Positions 32,819 through 40,840 of a stretch of DNA of 64,000 nt are shown piece after piece; position 1 is the stretch's first letter; every line of letters begins with the position of its first letter. The DNA is from Quadrisphaera granulorum (lineage in GTDB: Bacteria > Actinomycetota > Actinomycetes > Actinomycetales > Quadrisphaeraceae): positions 1 to 64,000 of the forward strand of contig NZ_QGDQ01000014.1 of assembly GCF_003149145.1 (NCBI RefSeq). The letters run 5' to 3'. A program made the translations under genes and the position numbers. The notes under the pieces were generated by a model, which made no database searches, was not told where the DNA came from, and saw only the letters and a list, made by a program, of their open reading frames with translations.

Positions 32819-33782
32819 ACGCCCGCCAGAGCACCACGCACACGAGCGCCATGAGGCCCAGCGCGTACGGGTACCCGTACCGCCAGGCGAGCTCGGGCAT
32901 GTGCGTGAAGTTCATGCCGTAGATCCCGGCGATGAGCGTGGGCACCAGGGCCATCGCGGCCCACGCGGAGATCCGGCGCGAGTCGGCGTTCTGCTGGACC
33001 GAGACCTGCGCCAGGTGCACGCTGAGGATGTCCGTGAGCGACCGCTCGTAGCTCTCCACCCGGTCCTCGGTGCGGACGAGGTGATCGAGGACGTCGGCGA
33101 AGAACGGCCGCAGTCGCTTGGTCACGCTGCCCACCTCCCCGCGCGCGAGCGACGCCACCGGCTCCACCAGCGGTGCCACCGCCCGACGCGCCTCGGAGAC
33201 CTCCCGCTTGAGCCGGTAGATCTCCGCCGCGTCGACGTCGCTGACCTCGCCCCCGGCGGCGGTGAACACGCGGCGCTCGAGGTCGTCGAGGTCGTCGCCG
33301 AGGGCGTCGGCCACGACGACGAAGTGGTCGACCACGGCGTCCAGCACCCCGTGCAGCGCCCCCATCGACGTCGCGCGCAGGGGGCCGCGCGCCGCGTCGA
33401 GGGAGTACCGCACGTTCTTCAGCGGCGTGTGGCCGCCGCGACGCACGCTCACCACGTAGTGCGGACCCACGAAGAGCGTCAGCTCCCGGGTCTCGACGCT
33501 GGACGTCTCGTCGTCGTACTCCAGGGGCCTCAGGACGACGAGCAGCGTGTCGCCGTCGTAGCTGTCGATCTTGGCGCGTTGCCCGCCCACCTCGGCGTCC
33601 TCGACGGCGAGCGGGTGCAGGTGCAGCTGCGCAGCCAGGCGTTCCAGCTCGGCCGGGTCGGGCTCGTCCATGCCGATCCACACGAATCCCTCGCCGCCGG
33701 CCTGGCAGCCCTCCAGCGCGCTCTGCCAGTCGGCGACCTGCCGGTGGCCGGCTGCGTCCCACACCCAGGTGCCCACGATCAC
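32796..33782 (-). CDS. corA: CorA family magnesium/cobalt transporter
   Basis: About 328 residues. The large cytoplasmic N domain ends in long helices (AHLAQVSVQQNADSRRISAW), then two membrane helices with the channel signature YGMNFTHMPEL between them and a Lys/Arg-rich C terminus. The conserved GMN triplet marks a Mg(II)/Co(II) channel of the CorA family. The GTG at 33782 is preceded by GAGGATGCAGGG; an ATG at 33818 would add 12 residues. CorA channels form pentamers that close when Mg(II) is high. Confidence 0.9.
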   Translation of the reverse strand: MIVGTWVWDAAGHRQVADWQSALEGCQAGGEGFVWIGMDEPDPAELERLAAQLHLHPLAVEDAEVGGQRAKIDSYDGDTLLVVLRPLEYDDETSSVETRELTLFVGPHYVVSVRRGGHTPLKNVRYSLDAARGPLRATSMGALHGVLDAVVDHFVVVADALGDDLDDLERRVFTAAGGEVSDVDAAEIYRLKREVSEARRAVAPLVEPVASLARGEVGSVTKRLRPFFADVLDHLVRTEDRVESYERSLTDILSVHLAQVSVQQNADSRRISAWAAMALVPTLIAGIYGMNFTHMPELAWRYGYPYALGLMALVCVVLWRAFKRSGWL

Positions 33783-33910
33783 CCCTGCATCCTCGTCCGC
33801 GCGCCCTGAGATCGGCACCGAATCCAGACTCAGGCGGGACTCAGGTGGCCCTGAGGCGGCGCTGTGGCCTTGCTGCGGGTCGCCCGCCGGGGCTGCCGTA
33901 GCGTCGGGGC

Positions 33911-34684
33911 GTGCCCGTCCTCCTCCTGGTCCGCCACGGCCGCACCGCCGCCAACACCGGCGGTGTGCTGGCCGGACGTACCCCCGGCGTCACCCTCGAC
34001 GAGACCGGCCGCGCCCAGGTCGCCGCGCTCGCGCAGCGCCTCGCCCCGCTCCCGCTGGTCCGCGTGGTGTCCTCGCCCTTGCAGCGTTGCCAGGAGACGG
34101 CCGCGGCGCTGCTCGCCGTCGCCGGACCCGAGGGCACGCCCCGACCGGAGCTGCTCACCGACGACGGCCTGTCCGAGTGCGACTACGGCGACTGGACCGG
34201 CCGCCCCATCGCGGAGCTCCTCAAGGAGCCGCTGTGGGGCGCGGTGCAGGCCCACCCCAGCTCGGTGGTCTTCCCGGGGGGTGAGCCGATGCGACTGATG
34301 CAGCAGCGCGCCCTCGACGTCGTGCGGCGGGTCGACGCGGAGGTCGCCGCCGAGCACGGGCCCGACGCCGTCTGGGCCGCCGTGAGCCACGGCGACGTCA
34401 TCAAGGCCGTGCTCGCCGACGCCCTCGGCGTGCACCTGGACGGCTTCCAGCGCATCGTCGTCGACCCGGCCTCCGTGTCCGTGGTCAGGTACACCCCGCT
34501 GCGCCCGTTCGCGGTGCGCACCAACGACACCGGCGGCGACGTCACCTCCCTGCTGCCACCCCCACCGAAGCCGGCCACCACCGGCGAGCAAGCCGGCGGG
34601 CAGGACGGTGAGCAGGACGGCGACCAGCCCACCGTTCCGTCCTCCGACGCTGTCATCGGCGGTGGCGCAGGAGGCGGTCGCTGA
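33911..34684 (+). CDS. Histidine phosphatase, MSMEG_4193-type
   Basis: 257 residues of the phosphoglycerate mutase-like superfamily. The catalytic motif VLLLVRHGRTAANTGGVLAG holds the RHG triad; the second His is in AVSHGDVIKAVLADAL, and SSPLQRCQETAA gives the phosphate-binding Arg. The ~50-residue C-terminal tail is Gly/Gln/Asp-rich. TAGCGT lies six bases before the GTG. The order phosphatase, DUF3090, SCO1664-like, mshC is widely kept in actinobacteria, so the set probably works together, but the link to mycothiol is unproven. Confidence 0.87.
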   Translation: MPVLLLVRHGRTAANTGGVLAGRTPGVTLDETGRAQVAALAQRLAPLPLVRVVSSPLQRCQETAAALLAVAGPEGTPRPELLTDDGLSECDYGDWTGRPIAELLKEPLWGAVQAHPSSVVFPGGEPMRLMQQRALDVVRRVDAEVAAEHGPDAVWAAVSHGDVIKAVLADALGVHLDGFQRIVVDPASVSVVRYTPLRPFAVRTNDTGGDVTSLLPPPPKPATTGEQAGGQDGEQDGDQPTVPSSDAVIGGGAGGGR

Positions 34685-34705
34685 GCGGGAGGTAGGTTCG
34701 CCACC

Positions 34706-35269
34706 ATGCCCCGGCAGGTCTTCGACTACGACCCCCCGGAGCGGTTCGTGGCCGGCACCACGGGCCCGCCGGGGGCGCGCACCTTCTTCCTCCAGGCGCG
34801 ATCGGGGGCCGCCCTCACGTCGGTGGCGCTGGAGAAGACCCAGGTCGCGGCGCTCGCGGAGCGGGTGGAGGAGCTCCTCGACGAGGTGGTCCGCCGTAGC
34901 GGCGGTGCCGCTCCGGTTCCTGCGGTGACCCCCGCCGACGCCCGCGACGACGCCCCCCTCGACACCCCCATCGAGGAGGAGTTCCGCGTCGGCACCATGA
35001 CGCTCGCGTGGGACGGCGACCGCCAGCTCGTCGTCATCGAGTGCTTCGAGGTCGGCGAGGACGACGACGCCGAGGCCGCGCTGGCAGCCGGAGGCGACGA
35101 CGACCCGCGCTCCCTGCTGCGGGTGAGCCTGTCCGGCGCCAGCGCCCGGGCGTTCTGCAGCCGGGCCCTCGCCGTCGTCGCCGCCGGCCGACCGCCGTGC
35201 CCGTTCTGCGGAGACCCCCTCGACCCGGCCGGGCACGTCTGCCCGCGCGCGAACGGGTACCGCCGCTGA
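34706..35269 (+). CDS. DUF3090 family protein
   Basis: 187 residues. The family marks are RQVFDYDPPERFVAGTTGPP at the N terminus, RTFFLQARSG, and a C-terminal zinc-ribbon-like end CPFCGDPLDPAGHVCPRANG with four Cys/His ligands. It lies in the conserved phosphatase, DUF3090, SCO1664-like, mshC block. TAGGTT is seven bases before the ATG. Function is not known; Zn binding is inferred from the CxxC pattern. Confidence 0.87.
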   Translation: MPRQVFDYDPPERFVAGTTGPPGARTFFLQARSGAALTSVALEKTQVAALAERVEELLDEVVRRSGGAAPVPAVTPADARDDAPLDTPIEEEFRVGTMTLAWDGDRQLVVIECFEVGEDDDAEAALAAGGDDDPRSLLRVSLSGASARAFCSRALAVVAAGRPPCPFCGDPLDPAGHVCPRANGYRR

Positions 35270-36123
35270 GCAGCACCCAGCACGGCGAGGGAGACGTCCT
35301 CTCGATCCTCGCCACGGGCGAGCTGGAGGTCGTCGGCCGGGTGCTCGGCGCCTCCAACACCACGCTGCTGGCGCGGGCGAGGCTGGGGGAGCGGTCCCTG
35401 GCGTGCGTCTACAAGCCCGTCGCGGGCGAGGCCCCGCTGTGGGACTTCCCCGACGGCACCCTCGCCGGGCGTGAGGTCGCGGCGTCGCTGCTGTCGGCGG
35501 CCGGCGGGTGGGGCGTCGTCCCCCCGACCGTGCTGCGCGGCGGGGAGTTCGGCACCGGGTCGGTGCAGGCCTGGGTGGGGCCGGGACCCGACATGCCCGA
35601 CGACGATCACGACGACGACGGCGCGGGGCGCACGCCCGAGCCGGGCGCGGGCGTCATCGACGTCGTCCCGCCGTCCCGCGTGCCGCCCGGGTGGCTCACG
35701 GTGGTGCAGGGCGAGGGCTACCGCGGGGAGGCGGTCAGCCTCGTGCACGCCGACGACCCGGCCCTTGCGCGGATGGCGGCGTTCGACGCGGTGGTCAACA
35801 ACGCCGACCGCAAGGGCGGCCACGTGCTGCGCGGCCTCGACGGGGTGGTCTACGGGGTCGACCACGGCCTGACGTTCCACCAGGACCCGAAGCTCCGCAC
35901 CGTGCTGTGGGGATGGGCCGGGCGGCCCCTGCCCGAAGACGTCATCGTGCGGCTCGAGGCGACGGCGGCGGCCCTCGACAGCGACCTCGCCGACGCGCTC
36001 GCGCCACTCATCACGCAGGACGAGGTGCTGGCGGCGCAGCTGCGCGTGGAGCGCCTGCTGGAGCGCCAGCGCTTCCCGAAGCCTCCGCCCGGTGGTCGTG
36101 CCCTGCCCTGGCCCCCCTTCTGA
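35266..36123 (+). CDS. SCO1664-like PI3/4-kinase-fold protein
   Basis: About 285 residues. It matches the SCO1664 family, which has a PI3/PI4-kinase-like fold: LATGELEVVGRVLGASNTTL, then LACVYKPVAGEAPLWDFPDG (Lys of the ATP site), then FDAVVNNADRKGGHVL and VYGVDHGLTFHQ (catalytic loop and metal-binding Asp-His). No ATG, GTG or TTG lies near the family's usual start. The CTG at 35266, overlapping the DUF3090 stop as CTGA, fits best; a GTG at 35197 would add 23 residues. Role unknown; conserved beside mshC. Confidence 0.78.
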   Translation: MSSTQHGEGDVLSILATGELEVVGRVLGASNTTLLARARLGERSLACVYKPVAGEAPLWDFPDGTLAGREVAASLLSAAGGWGVVPPTVLRGGEFGTGSVQAWVGPGPDMPDDDHDDDGAGRTPEPGAGVIDVVPPSRVPPGWLTVVQGEGYRGEAVSLVHADDPALARMAAFDAVVNNADRKGGHVLRGLDGVVYGVDHGLTFHQDPKLRTVLWGWAGRPLPEDVIVRLEATAAALDSDLADALAPLITQDEVLAAQLRVERLLERQRFPKPPPGGRALPWPPF

Positions 36124-36174
36124 CCGGAGGGAGGGGTCACTCGCGGTGCCGACCGCTGGGTAGGGTCGCGGGCG

Positions 36175-37449
36175 ATGCGTCCCTGGTCAGCCCCCGCCGT
36201 CCCCGACCTCCCCGGACGGGGCGGCCCCGTGCAGCTGCACGGCACCTCCACCGGTCGGTTGCAGGTCGCAGCCCCCGGTCCGAAGGCCCGCCTCTACGTG
36301 TGCGGCATCACCCCGTACGACGCCACGCACCTCGGCCACGCGGCCACCTACCTCGCCTTCGACCTGCTGCAGCGCGCCTGGCGCGACGCCGGCCTGCAGG
36401 TGCGGTACGCGCAGAACGTCACCGACATCGATGACCCGCTGCTCGAGCGCGCCACCCGCGACGGCGTCGACTGGCGCGAGCTGGCCGCCTCCCAGGTGGA
36501 GCTGTTCGCCACCGACATGGAGGCGCTGCGCGTCCTGCCGCCCGACGCGTGGGTCGGCGCGGTCGAGGCGATCCCGCGGATCGCCGCCAGCGTCCGCGCG
36601 CTGCTGAACCGCGGCGCCGCGTACACCGTGGAGCCCGAACCAGGCTGCGAACACGGAGACGTCTACGCCGACCTCTCCGCCGACCCTGGCTTCGGCGCCG
36701 TCGCCCACCTGGCCCGCGAGCAGATGCTCGCCCTGTCCGCCGAGCGCGGCGGAGACCCGCAGCGCCCCGGCAAGCGCGACCCGCTCGACCCGTTGCTGTG
36801 GCGCGCCGCCCGCGACGGCGAGCCCCACTGGGACGGCGGCACCCTCGGCGCCGGTCGCCCGGGCTGGCACGTGGAGTGCACCGTCATCGCCGCCGACGAC
36901 CTCGGCTCGGGCTTCGACGTGCAAGGTGGTGGCTCCGACCTCGCCTTCCCCCACCACGAGATGAGCGCCAGCCACGGCGCCGTCCTCTACGGCCCGCCGT
37001 TCGCGCGCGTCTACGCGCACGCCGGCATGGTCGGGCTCGACGGCGAGAAGATGAGCAAGTCCAAGGGCAACCTCGTGCTCGTCTCCAAGCTCCGCTCCGC
37101 CGGGGTGGAGCCCGCCGCGATCCGCCTGGCGGTGCTCGCCCACCACTACCGCTCCGACTGGTCGTGGACGCAGGCCGGCCTCGACGACGCCGTGGCGCGC
37201 CTCGTGCGGTGGCGCGCGGCTGTCGCCGTCGGCGGCGAGGACGACGACGCCGGCCAGCTCGCGGTGCTCGCGGACCTGCGCGCCCGCCTGCGGGAGGACC
37301 TCGACGCCCCCGGCGCTCTCGCCGTCCTCGACGCGTGGGCCTCCACCGTCCTGGCGGCGCCGGGGAGCACGGGCAGTCAGGGTGCGGGCGGTCAGCGCGC
37401 GGACCTCGTCGCGGACGCCGTCGACGCCCTCCTGGGCATCACCCTCTGA
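36175..37449 (+). CDS. mshC: Mycothiol ligase MshC
   Basis: 424 residues, a class I aminoacyl-tRNA-synthetase-like enzyme that joins cysteine to glucosaminyl-inositol using ATP in mycothiol synthesis. Zn-binding Cys and the HIGH-like motif are in [20 protein letters not shown] (residues 41-60); [18 protein letters not shown] and [13 protein letters not shown] (Zn ligands) follow, and EKMSKSKGN near residue 291 is the KMSKS loop. TAGGGT lies eight bases before the ATG. This gene is the best single marker that the host is an actinobacterium. Confidence 0.93.
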   Translation: MRPWSAPAVPDLPGRGGPVQLHGTSTGRLQVAAPGPKARLYVCGITPYDATHLGHAATYLAFDLLQRAWRDAGLQVRYAQNVTDIDDPLLERATRDGVDWRELAASQVELFATDMEALRVLPPDAWVGAVEAIPRIAASVRALLNRGAAYTVEPEPGCEHGDVYADLSADPGFGAVAHLAREQMLALSAERGGDPQRPGKRDPLDPLLWRAARDGEPHWDGGTLGAGRPGWHVECTVIAADDLGSGFDVQGGGSDLAFPHHEMSASHGAVLYGPPFARVYAHAGMVGLDGEKMSKSKGNLVLVSKLRSAGVEPAAIRLAVLAHHYRSDWSWTQAGLDDAVARLVRWRAAVAVGGEDDDAGQLAVLADLRARLREDLDAPGALAVLDAWASTVLAAPGSTGSQGAGGQRADLVADAVDALLGITL

Positions 37450-37486
37450 CGGACTGCTCGCCCCGGATGTGGCCCCGGTTGTTCCG

Positions 37487-37539
37487 GTGGCGGAGAACAG
37501 GGACAGATCAGGCGCGTTCCTGACCCTGTTCTCCGCCAC
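37487..37539. terminator. Palindromic element, GTGGCGGA family copy 2
   Basis: GTGGCGGAGAACAGGGACA (37487-37505) pairs with TGACCCTGTTCTCCGCCAC (37521-37539) over 18 of 19 positions. It lies between the convergent mshC and PAC2 genes, so a two-way terminator is likely. It shares outer arms and layout with the element at 7639-7692. Confidence 0.7.
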
Positions 37540-37580
37540 GGCGGGCGGAACTGGCGCGGACCGTCGGGCTTCTATCGGCC

Positions 37581-38444
37581 TCAGAGGCCGGTGAGGCCGT
37601 CCTTGCCCTCGTCGGGTCGTCGGCGCAGGTACCGCTCGAACTCCCGGGCGATCGCCTCGCCGGTGGCCTCGGGCAGGTCGGCGGTGTCCTTGGCCTCTTC
37701 GAGCTGACGGACGTACTCGCCGATCTCGGCGTCTTCACCGGCGAGCTCGTCGACGCCGTGCTCCCACGCGCGGGCGTCGTCGGTGAGGTCGCCCAGGGGC
37801 ACCGCCTCGCCGAGCACCTCCTCGATGCGCCCCAGCAGTGCGAGCACGGCCTTCGGTGAGGGCGACTGGCCCACGTAGTGCGGCACCGCGGCCCACAGCG
37901 ACAGCGACGGCAGCCCGGCGCTGGCGGCGGCCTCGGAGACGACACCGACGATGCCGGTGGGCCCTTCGTAGGTGGAGCGCTCCAGCGACAGGCGGCGCAG
38001 GAGCTCGGTGTCGTCGGTGGTCGAGGAGACCGGGATGGGGCGCGTGTGCGGGACATCGGCGAGCAGTGCCCCCATGGTGATCACCGTCTCGACGCCGAGG
38101 TTGCGGGCGTGCTCGAGCAGCTCGCCGGTGTAGCGCCGCCACCGCATCGACGGCTCGATGCCGTGGACGAGCACCACGGTGCGTCCGCTCACGGGAGCGG
38201 TGGCCGCAAAGATCCGCGTCGTGGGCCAGCTGATGCTGCGCTTCCCGTCGTCGTCGAGTGACACCTGAGGTCGGTTGACCTGGAAGTCGTGGTACTCCTC
38301 GGGATCGAGTTCCGCGACCAGCTCCGCGCCCCAGACGCGGCGCAGGTGGTCGAGCGCGCCGCTGGCCGCCTCGCCGGCGTCGTTCCAACCCTCGAACGCC
38401 GCGAGCATCACCGGCTCGGCGAGCGGGTGCTCTTCAGCTGCCAC
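37581..38444 (-). CDS. PAC2 superfamily protein
   Basis: 287 residues with the PAC2 pattern: LAAFEGWNDAGEAASGALDH, RTVVLVHGIEPSMRWRRYTG, VITMGALLADVPHTRPIPVS and AAVPHYVGQSPSPKAVLALL. The archaeal and eukaryotic members assist proteasome assembly; actinobacterial ones are common and of uncertain role. In a genome with arc and dop, a proteasome link is worth considering. Divergent from the histidine kinase gene; convergent with mshC through a hairpin. Confidence 0.85.
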   Translation of the reverse strand: MAAEEHPLAEPVMLAAFEGWNDAGEAASGALDHLRRVWGAELVAELDPEEYHDFQVNRPQVSLDDDGKRSISWPTTRIFAATAPVSGRTVVLVHGIEPSMRWRRYTGELLEHARNLGVETVITMGALLADVPHTRPIPVSSTTDDTELLRRLSLERSTYEGPTGIVGVVSEAAASAGLPSLSLWAAVPHYVGQSPSPKAVLALLGRIEEVLGEAVPLGDLTDDARAWEHGVDELAGEDAEIGEYVRQLEEAKDTADLPEATGEAIAREFERYLRRRPDEGKDGLTGL

Positions 38445-38588
38445 GTGTCCCTCCCGTCGGCGCCCTTCGTCTCACGGGCGCCACGCGGCCAGCCTAGGCG
38501 TGGCCTCGCCCCGCAGGTGGAGGCGGCAGGCGGCGCGCTCACCCGGCAGGACGACGACGCACCGCCCGTGCGGCTCTAGCGTGGGCCC

Positions 38589-39890
38589 GTGCAGGAGCGG
38601 CGCCCGGGATCGCGCGGCCGCGTCGCCGCCTCCGAGGTGTGGGTCAGGACCCACCACGCGGTGGTCGACGCGGCCCTCTTCTGCCCTCCCGCGCTGCTCC
38701 TGGCGCTGGTCTTCGCCTCCGCGGGGCAGTACTGGCAGTCGCTGTCCTCGCTGGTGCAGGTCGGCGTGCTGTCCGTGCGTCGCACCCGGCCGGTGCTGGC
38801 GGTCGCCGTCGTCGACCTCATCGCCGCGCTCCACCTGCTCACCGGTGTACTGCATCGGGGATCGGCGGAGGCCCTGCTGTTCTCGCCGTCCGACGTCGCC
38901 GTGCTCGTGGCGCTGTACTCGGTGGCAGCGCACGGGCCGCGCTGGGCTCGCTCCACCGCCCTCGTGGTGGCGCTGGCCGGGGCGCTGGGGCTCGGTGTGG
39001 CGCTGGCGTGGGCGTATAACGACCTGCGTCAGGCGCTCTTCGTGGTGGTCGCCGCGACCACCACCACCGGCGTGCTGGCCCTGCTCGCCTGGACGCTGGG
39101 CCAGTGGCGGCGCACCCGACTTGCCCACGTGAGGACGCTGGAGGAACGCGCCCGCGGCGTCGAGACCGAGCGCGAGCAGCTGCAGGCGCTGGCCGCCGCC
39201 GCGGAGCGGGCGCGGATCGCCCGGGAGATGCACGACGTCGTCGCCCATTCCCTGTCGGTGGTCATCGCCCAGGCCGACGGCGGGCGCTACGCCGCCGCGG
39301 CGGACCCGGCCGCCGCTGCCCGTGCGCTCGAGTCGATCGCCGCCACCGGACGAGCGGCGCTCACCGACATGCGCCGGCTGCTGGGGGTGCTCCGGGAGGA
39401 CGGCGGCACGGTGCTCGAGCCGCAACCGGGCGTCGAGGACGTGCCCGCCCTCGTCGCCTCGGTGCGTGCCAGCGGTCTGCCGGTGGCGCTGGTGACCACG
39501 GGTGAGGTGCGCCAGCTGCCCGCCGGAGCCGGCCTCGCGGTGTACCGGGTGGTGCAGGAGGGCCTGACGAACGTGCTCAAGCACGGCGGGCCGTCGGCGC
39601 GCGCGACGGTGCGGCTGCACTGGTCACCGGGCCGGCTGGAGGCGCACGTCGAGGACGACGGCCGCGGCGCCTCGACGGCGGTCGACGGCGACGGCGACGG
39701 CATTGGCAGCGGGCTGACCGGCATGGCCGAGCGGATGGCCCTGTACGGGGGGACGGCGCACGCGGGCCCGCGCAGCGGCGGCGGCTTCGCGGTGCACGCC
39801 GTGCTCCCCGTGCCCGCCTCGGGGCGGACCGGTCATACCGTCGGCGGTCCGAGCAGGTCAGCCGACGGTATGACGGCCCCGCGCACCTGA
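38589..39890 (+). CDS. NarL-type sensor histidine kinase
   Basis: 433 residues. About five membrane helices make up the first 150 residues, then a coiled linker (LEERARGVETEREQLQALAA), a HisKA_3 domain with RIAREMHDVVAHSLSVVIAQ (phospho-His near residue 215) and an HATPase domain (VVQEGLTNVLKHGGPSARAT, EDDGRG, GSGLTGMAERMALYGG). The N-terminal short-loop membrane sensor suggests it senses the membrane itself. TAGCGT lies six bases before the GTG. The partner is surely the response regulator at 43776, on the far side of the ABC transporter genes. Confidence 0.9.
   Translation: MQERRPGSRGRVAASEVWVRTHHAVVDAALFCPPALLLALVFASAGQYWQSLSSLVQVGVLSVRRTRPVLAVAVVDLIAALHLLTGVLHRGSAEALLFSPSDVAVLVALYSVAAHGPRWARSTALVVALAGALGLGVALAWAYNDLRQALFVVVAATTTTGVLALLAWTLGQWRRTRLAHVRTLEERARGVETEREQLQALAAAAERARIAREMHDVVAHSLSVVIAQADGGRYAAAADPAAAARALESIAATGRAALTDMRRLLGVLREDGGTVLEPQPGVEDVPALVASVRASGLPVALVTTGEVRQLPAGAGLAVYRVVQEGLTNVLKHGGPSARATVRLHWSPGRLEAHVEDDGRGASTAVDGDGDGIGSGLTGMAERMALYGGTAHAGPRSGGGFAVHAVLPVPASGRTGHTVGGPSRSADGMTAPRT
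39832..39874. promoter_or_regulatory. 14-bp dyad before the ABC transporter genes
   Basis: Perfect arms GTCATACCGTCGGC (39832-39845) and GCCGACGGTATGAC (39861-39874) are separated by 15 bases. The dyad is inside the last codons of the histidine kinase gene, 66 bases before the ABC ATPase start. It is a good candidate binding site for the NarL-type response regulator of this cluster, or, less likely given the ongoing gene order, an attenuator. Confidence 0.5.
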
Positions 39891-39940
39891 GGTCCCTGGT
39901 ACCGATGCGCCGGGCGCCGCCTGGCGCCGAAGCTGGTGGC

Positions 39941-40840
39941 ATGACCTCGACAGCCCCTGCCGGTGGCACCCCGTTCCCCGGCCCGTCGACAGGCTCCAGT
40001 AGCGGCCTGCCGACCGCAGCCGCCACGGCCGTGGGCCTGGCCAAGACCTACGGGCGCGGACCCGCCGCGGTGCACGCGCTGCGCGGGGTGGACGTGAGCT
40101 TCTCCCGCGGGGCCTTCACCGCGATCATGGGCCCGTCAGGGTCCGGCAAGTCGACGCTGCTGCACCTGCTCGCGGGCCTGGACACCGCCACCGCCGGGCG
40201 GGTGCTCCTCGGTGACACCGACCTCACGTCGCTGTCCGACACCCAGCTGACGCTGCTGCGCCGCCAGCGGCTGGGTTTCGTCTTCCAGCAGTTCAACCTG
40301 CTCCCCGTCCTCACGGCCGAGCAGAACATCACCCTGCCCCTGGAGCTCGGCGGCACCACGGTCGACCGTGAGTGGATGGGCGACCTCGTCGACGTCCTCG
40401 GCCTGCGGGAGCGCCTCACGCACCGCCCGGCCGAGCTGTCCGGCGGCCAGCAGCAGCGCGTCGCCATCGCCCGCGCCCTCATCACCAAGCCCGAGCTGGT
40501 GCTCGCCGACGAGCCCACCGGCAACCTCGACTCCCGCTCCGGCGCGGAGGTACTGGAGTTCCTGCGCCGCAGCGTGCGCGAGCTCGGGCGCACGGTGGTC
40601 ATGGTCACGCACGACGCGGTGGCCGCCTCCTACGCAGACCGCGTGGTGCTCCTCGCCGACGGCGCGCTCGCCGGGGAGGTCACCGACCCCACCCCGGAGG
40701 CCGTCACGTCGGCCCTCGACGCCCTGCGCACGTCGCTACCCGTGGCCGGTGTCACCACCGGCTCCATCCCCGTGGTCCGTGCGTCGAGTGGCCCCCTCGG
40801 CGGCCCGAACAGCGGTTCCGCCGGCGGGAACGGTCGCTGA
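39941..40840 (+). CDS. ABC transporter ATP-binding protein, MacB/LolD type
   Basis: 299 residues. Walker A GPSGSGKSTLLHLLAG, Q-loop FVFQQFNLLPVLTAEQN, signature LSGGQQQRVAIARAL, Walker B LVLADEPTGNLDS and the H-loop VMVTHD are all present. The PTGNLD form is typical of ATPases that pair with FtsX/MacB permeases for mechanotransmission or peptide export. The ATG at 39941 gives the family's usual length after a ~35-residue Pro/Gly/Ser leader. Its stop overlaps the permease start (TGATG). Confidence 0.92.
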   Translation: MTSTAPAGGTPFPGPSTGSSSGLPTAAATAVGLAKTYGRGPAAVHALRGVDVSFSRGAFTAIMGPSGSGKSTLLHLLAGLDTATAGRVLLGDTDLTSLSDTQLTLLRRQRLGFVFQQFNLLPVLTAEQNITLPLELGGTTVDREWMGDLVDVLGLRERLTHRPAELSGGQQQRVAIARALITKPELVLADEPTGNLDSRSGAEVLEFLRRSVRELGRTVVMVTHDAVAASYADRVVLLADGALAGEVTDPTPEAVTSALDALRTSLPVAGVTTGSIPVVRASSGPLGGPNSGSAGGNGR

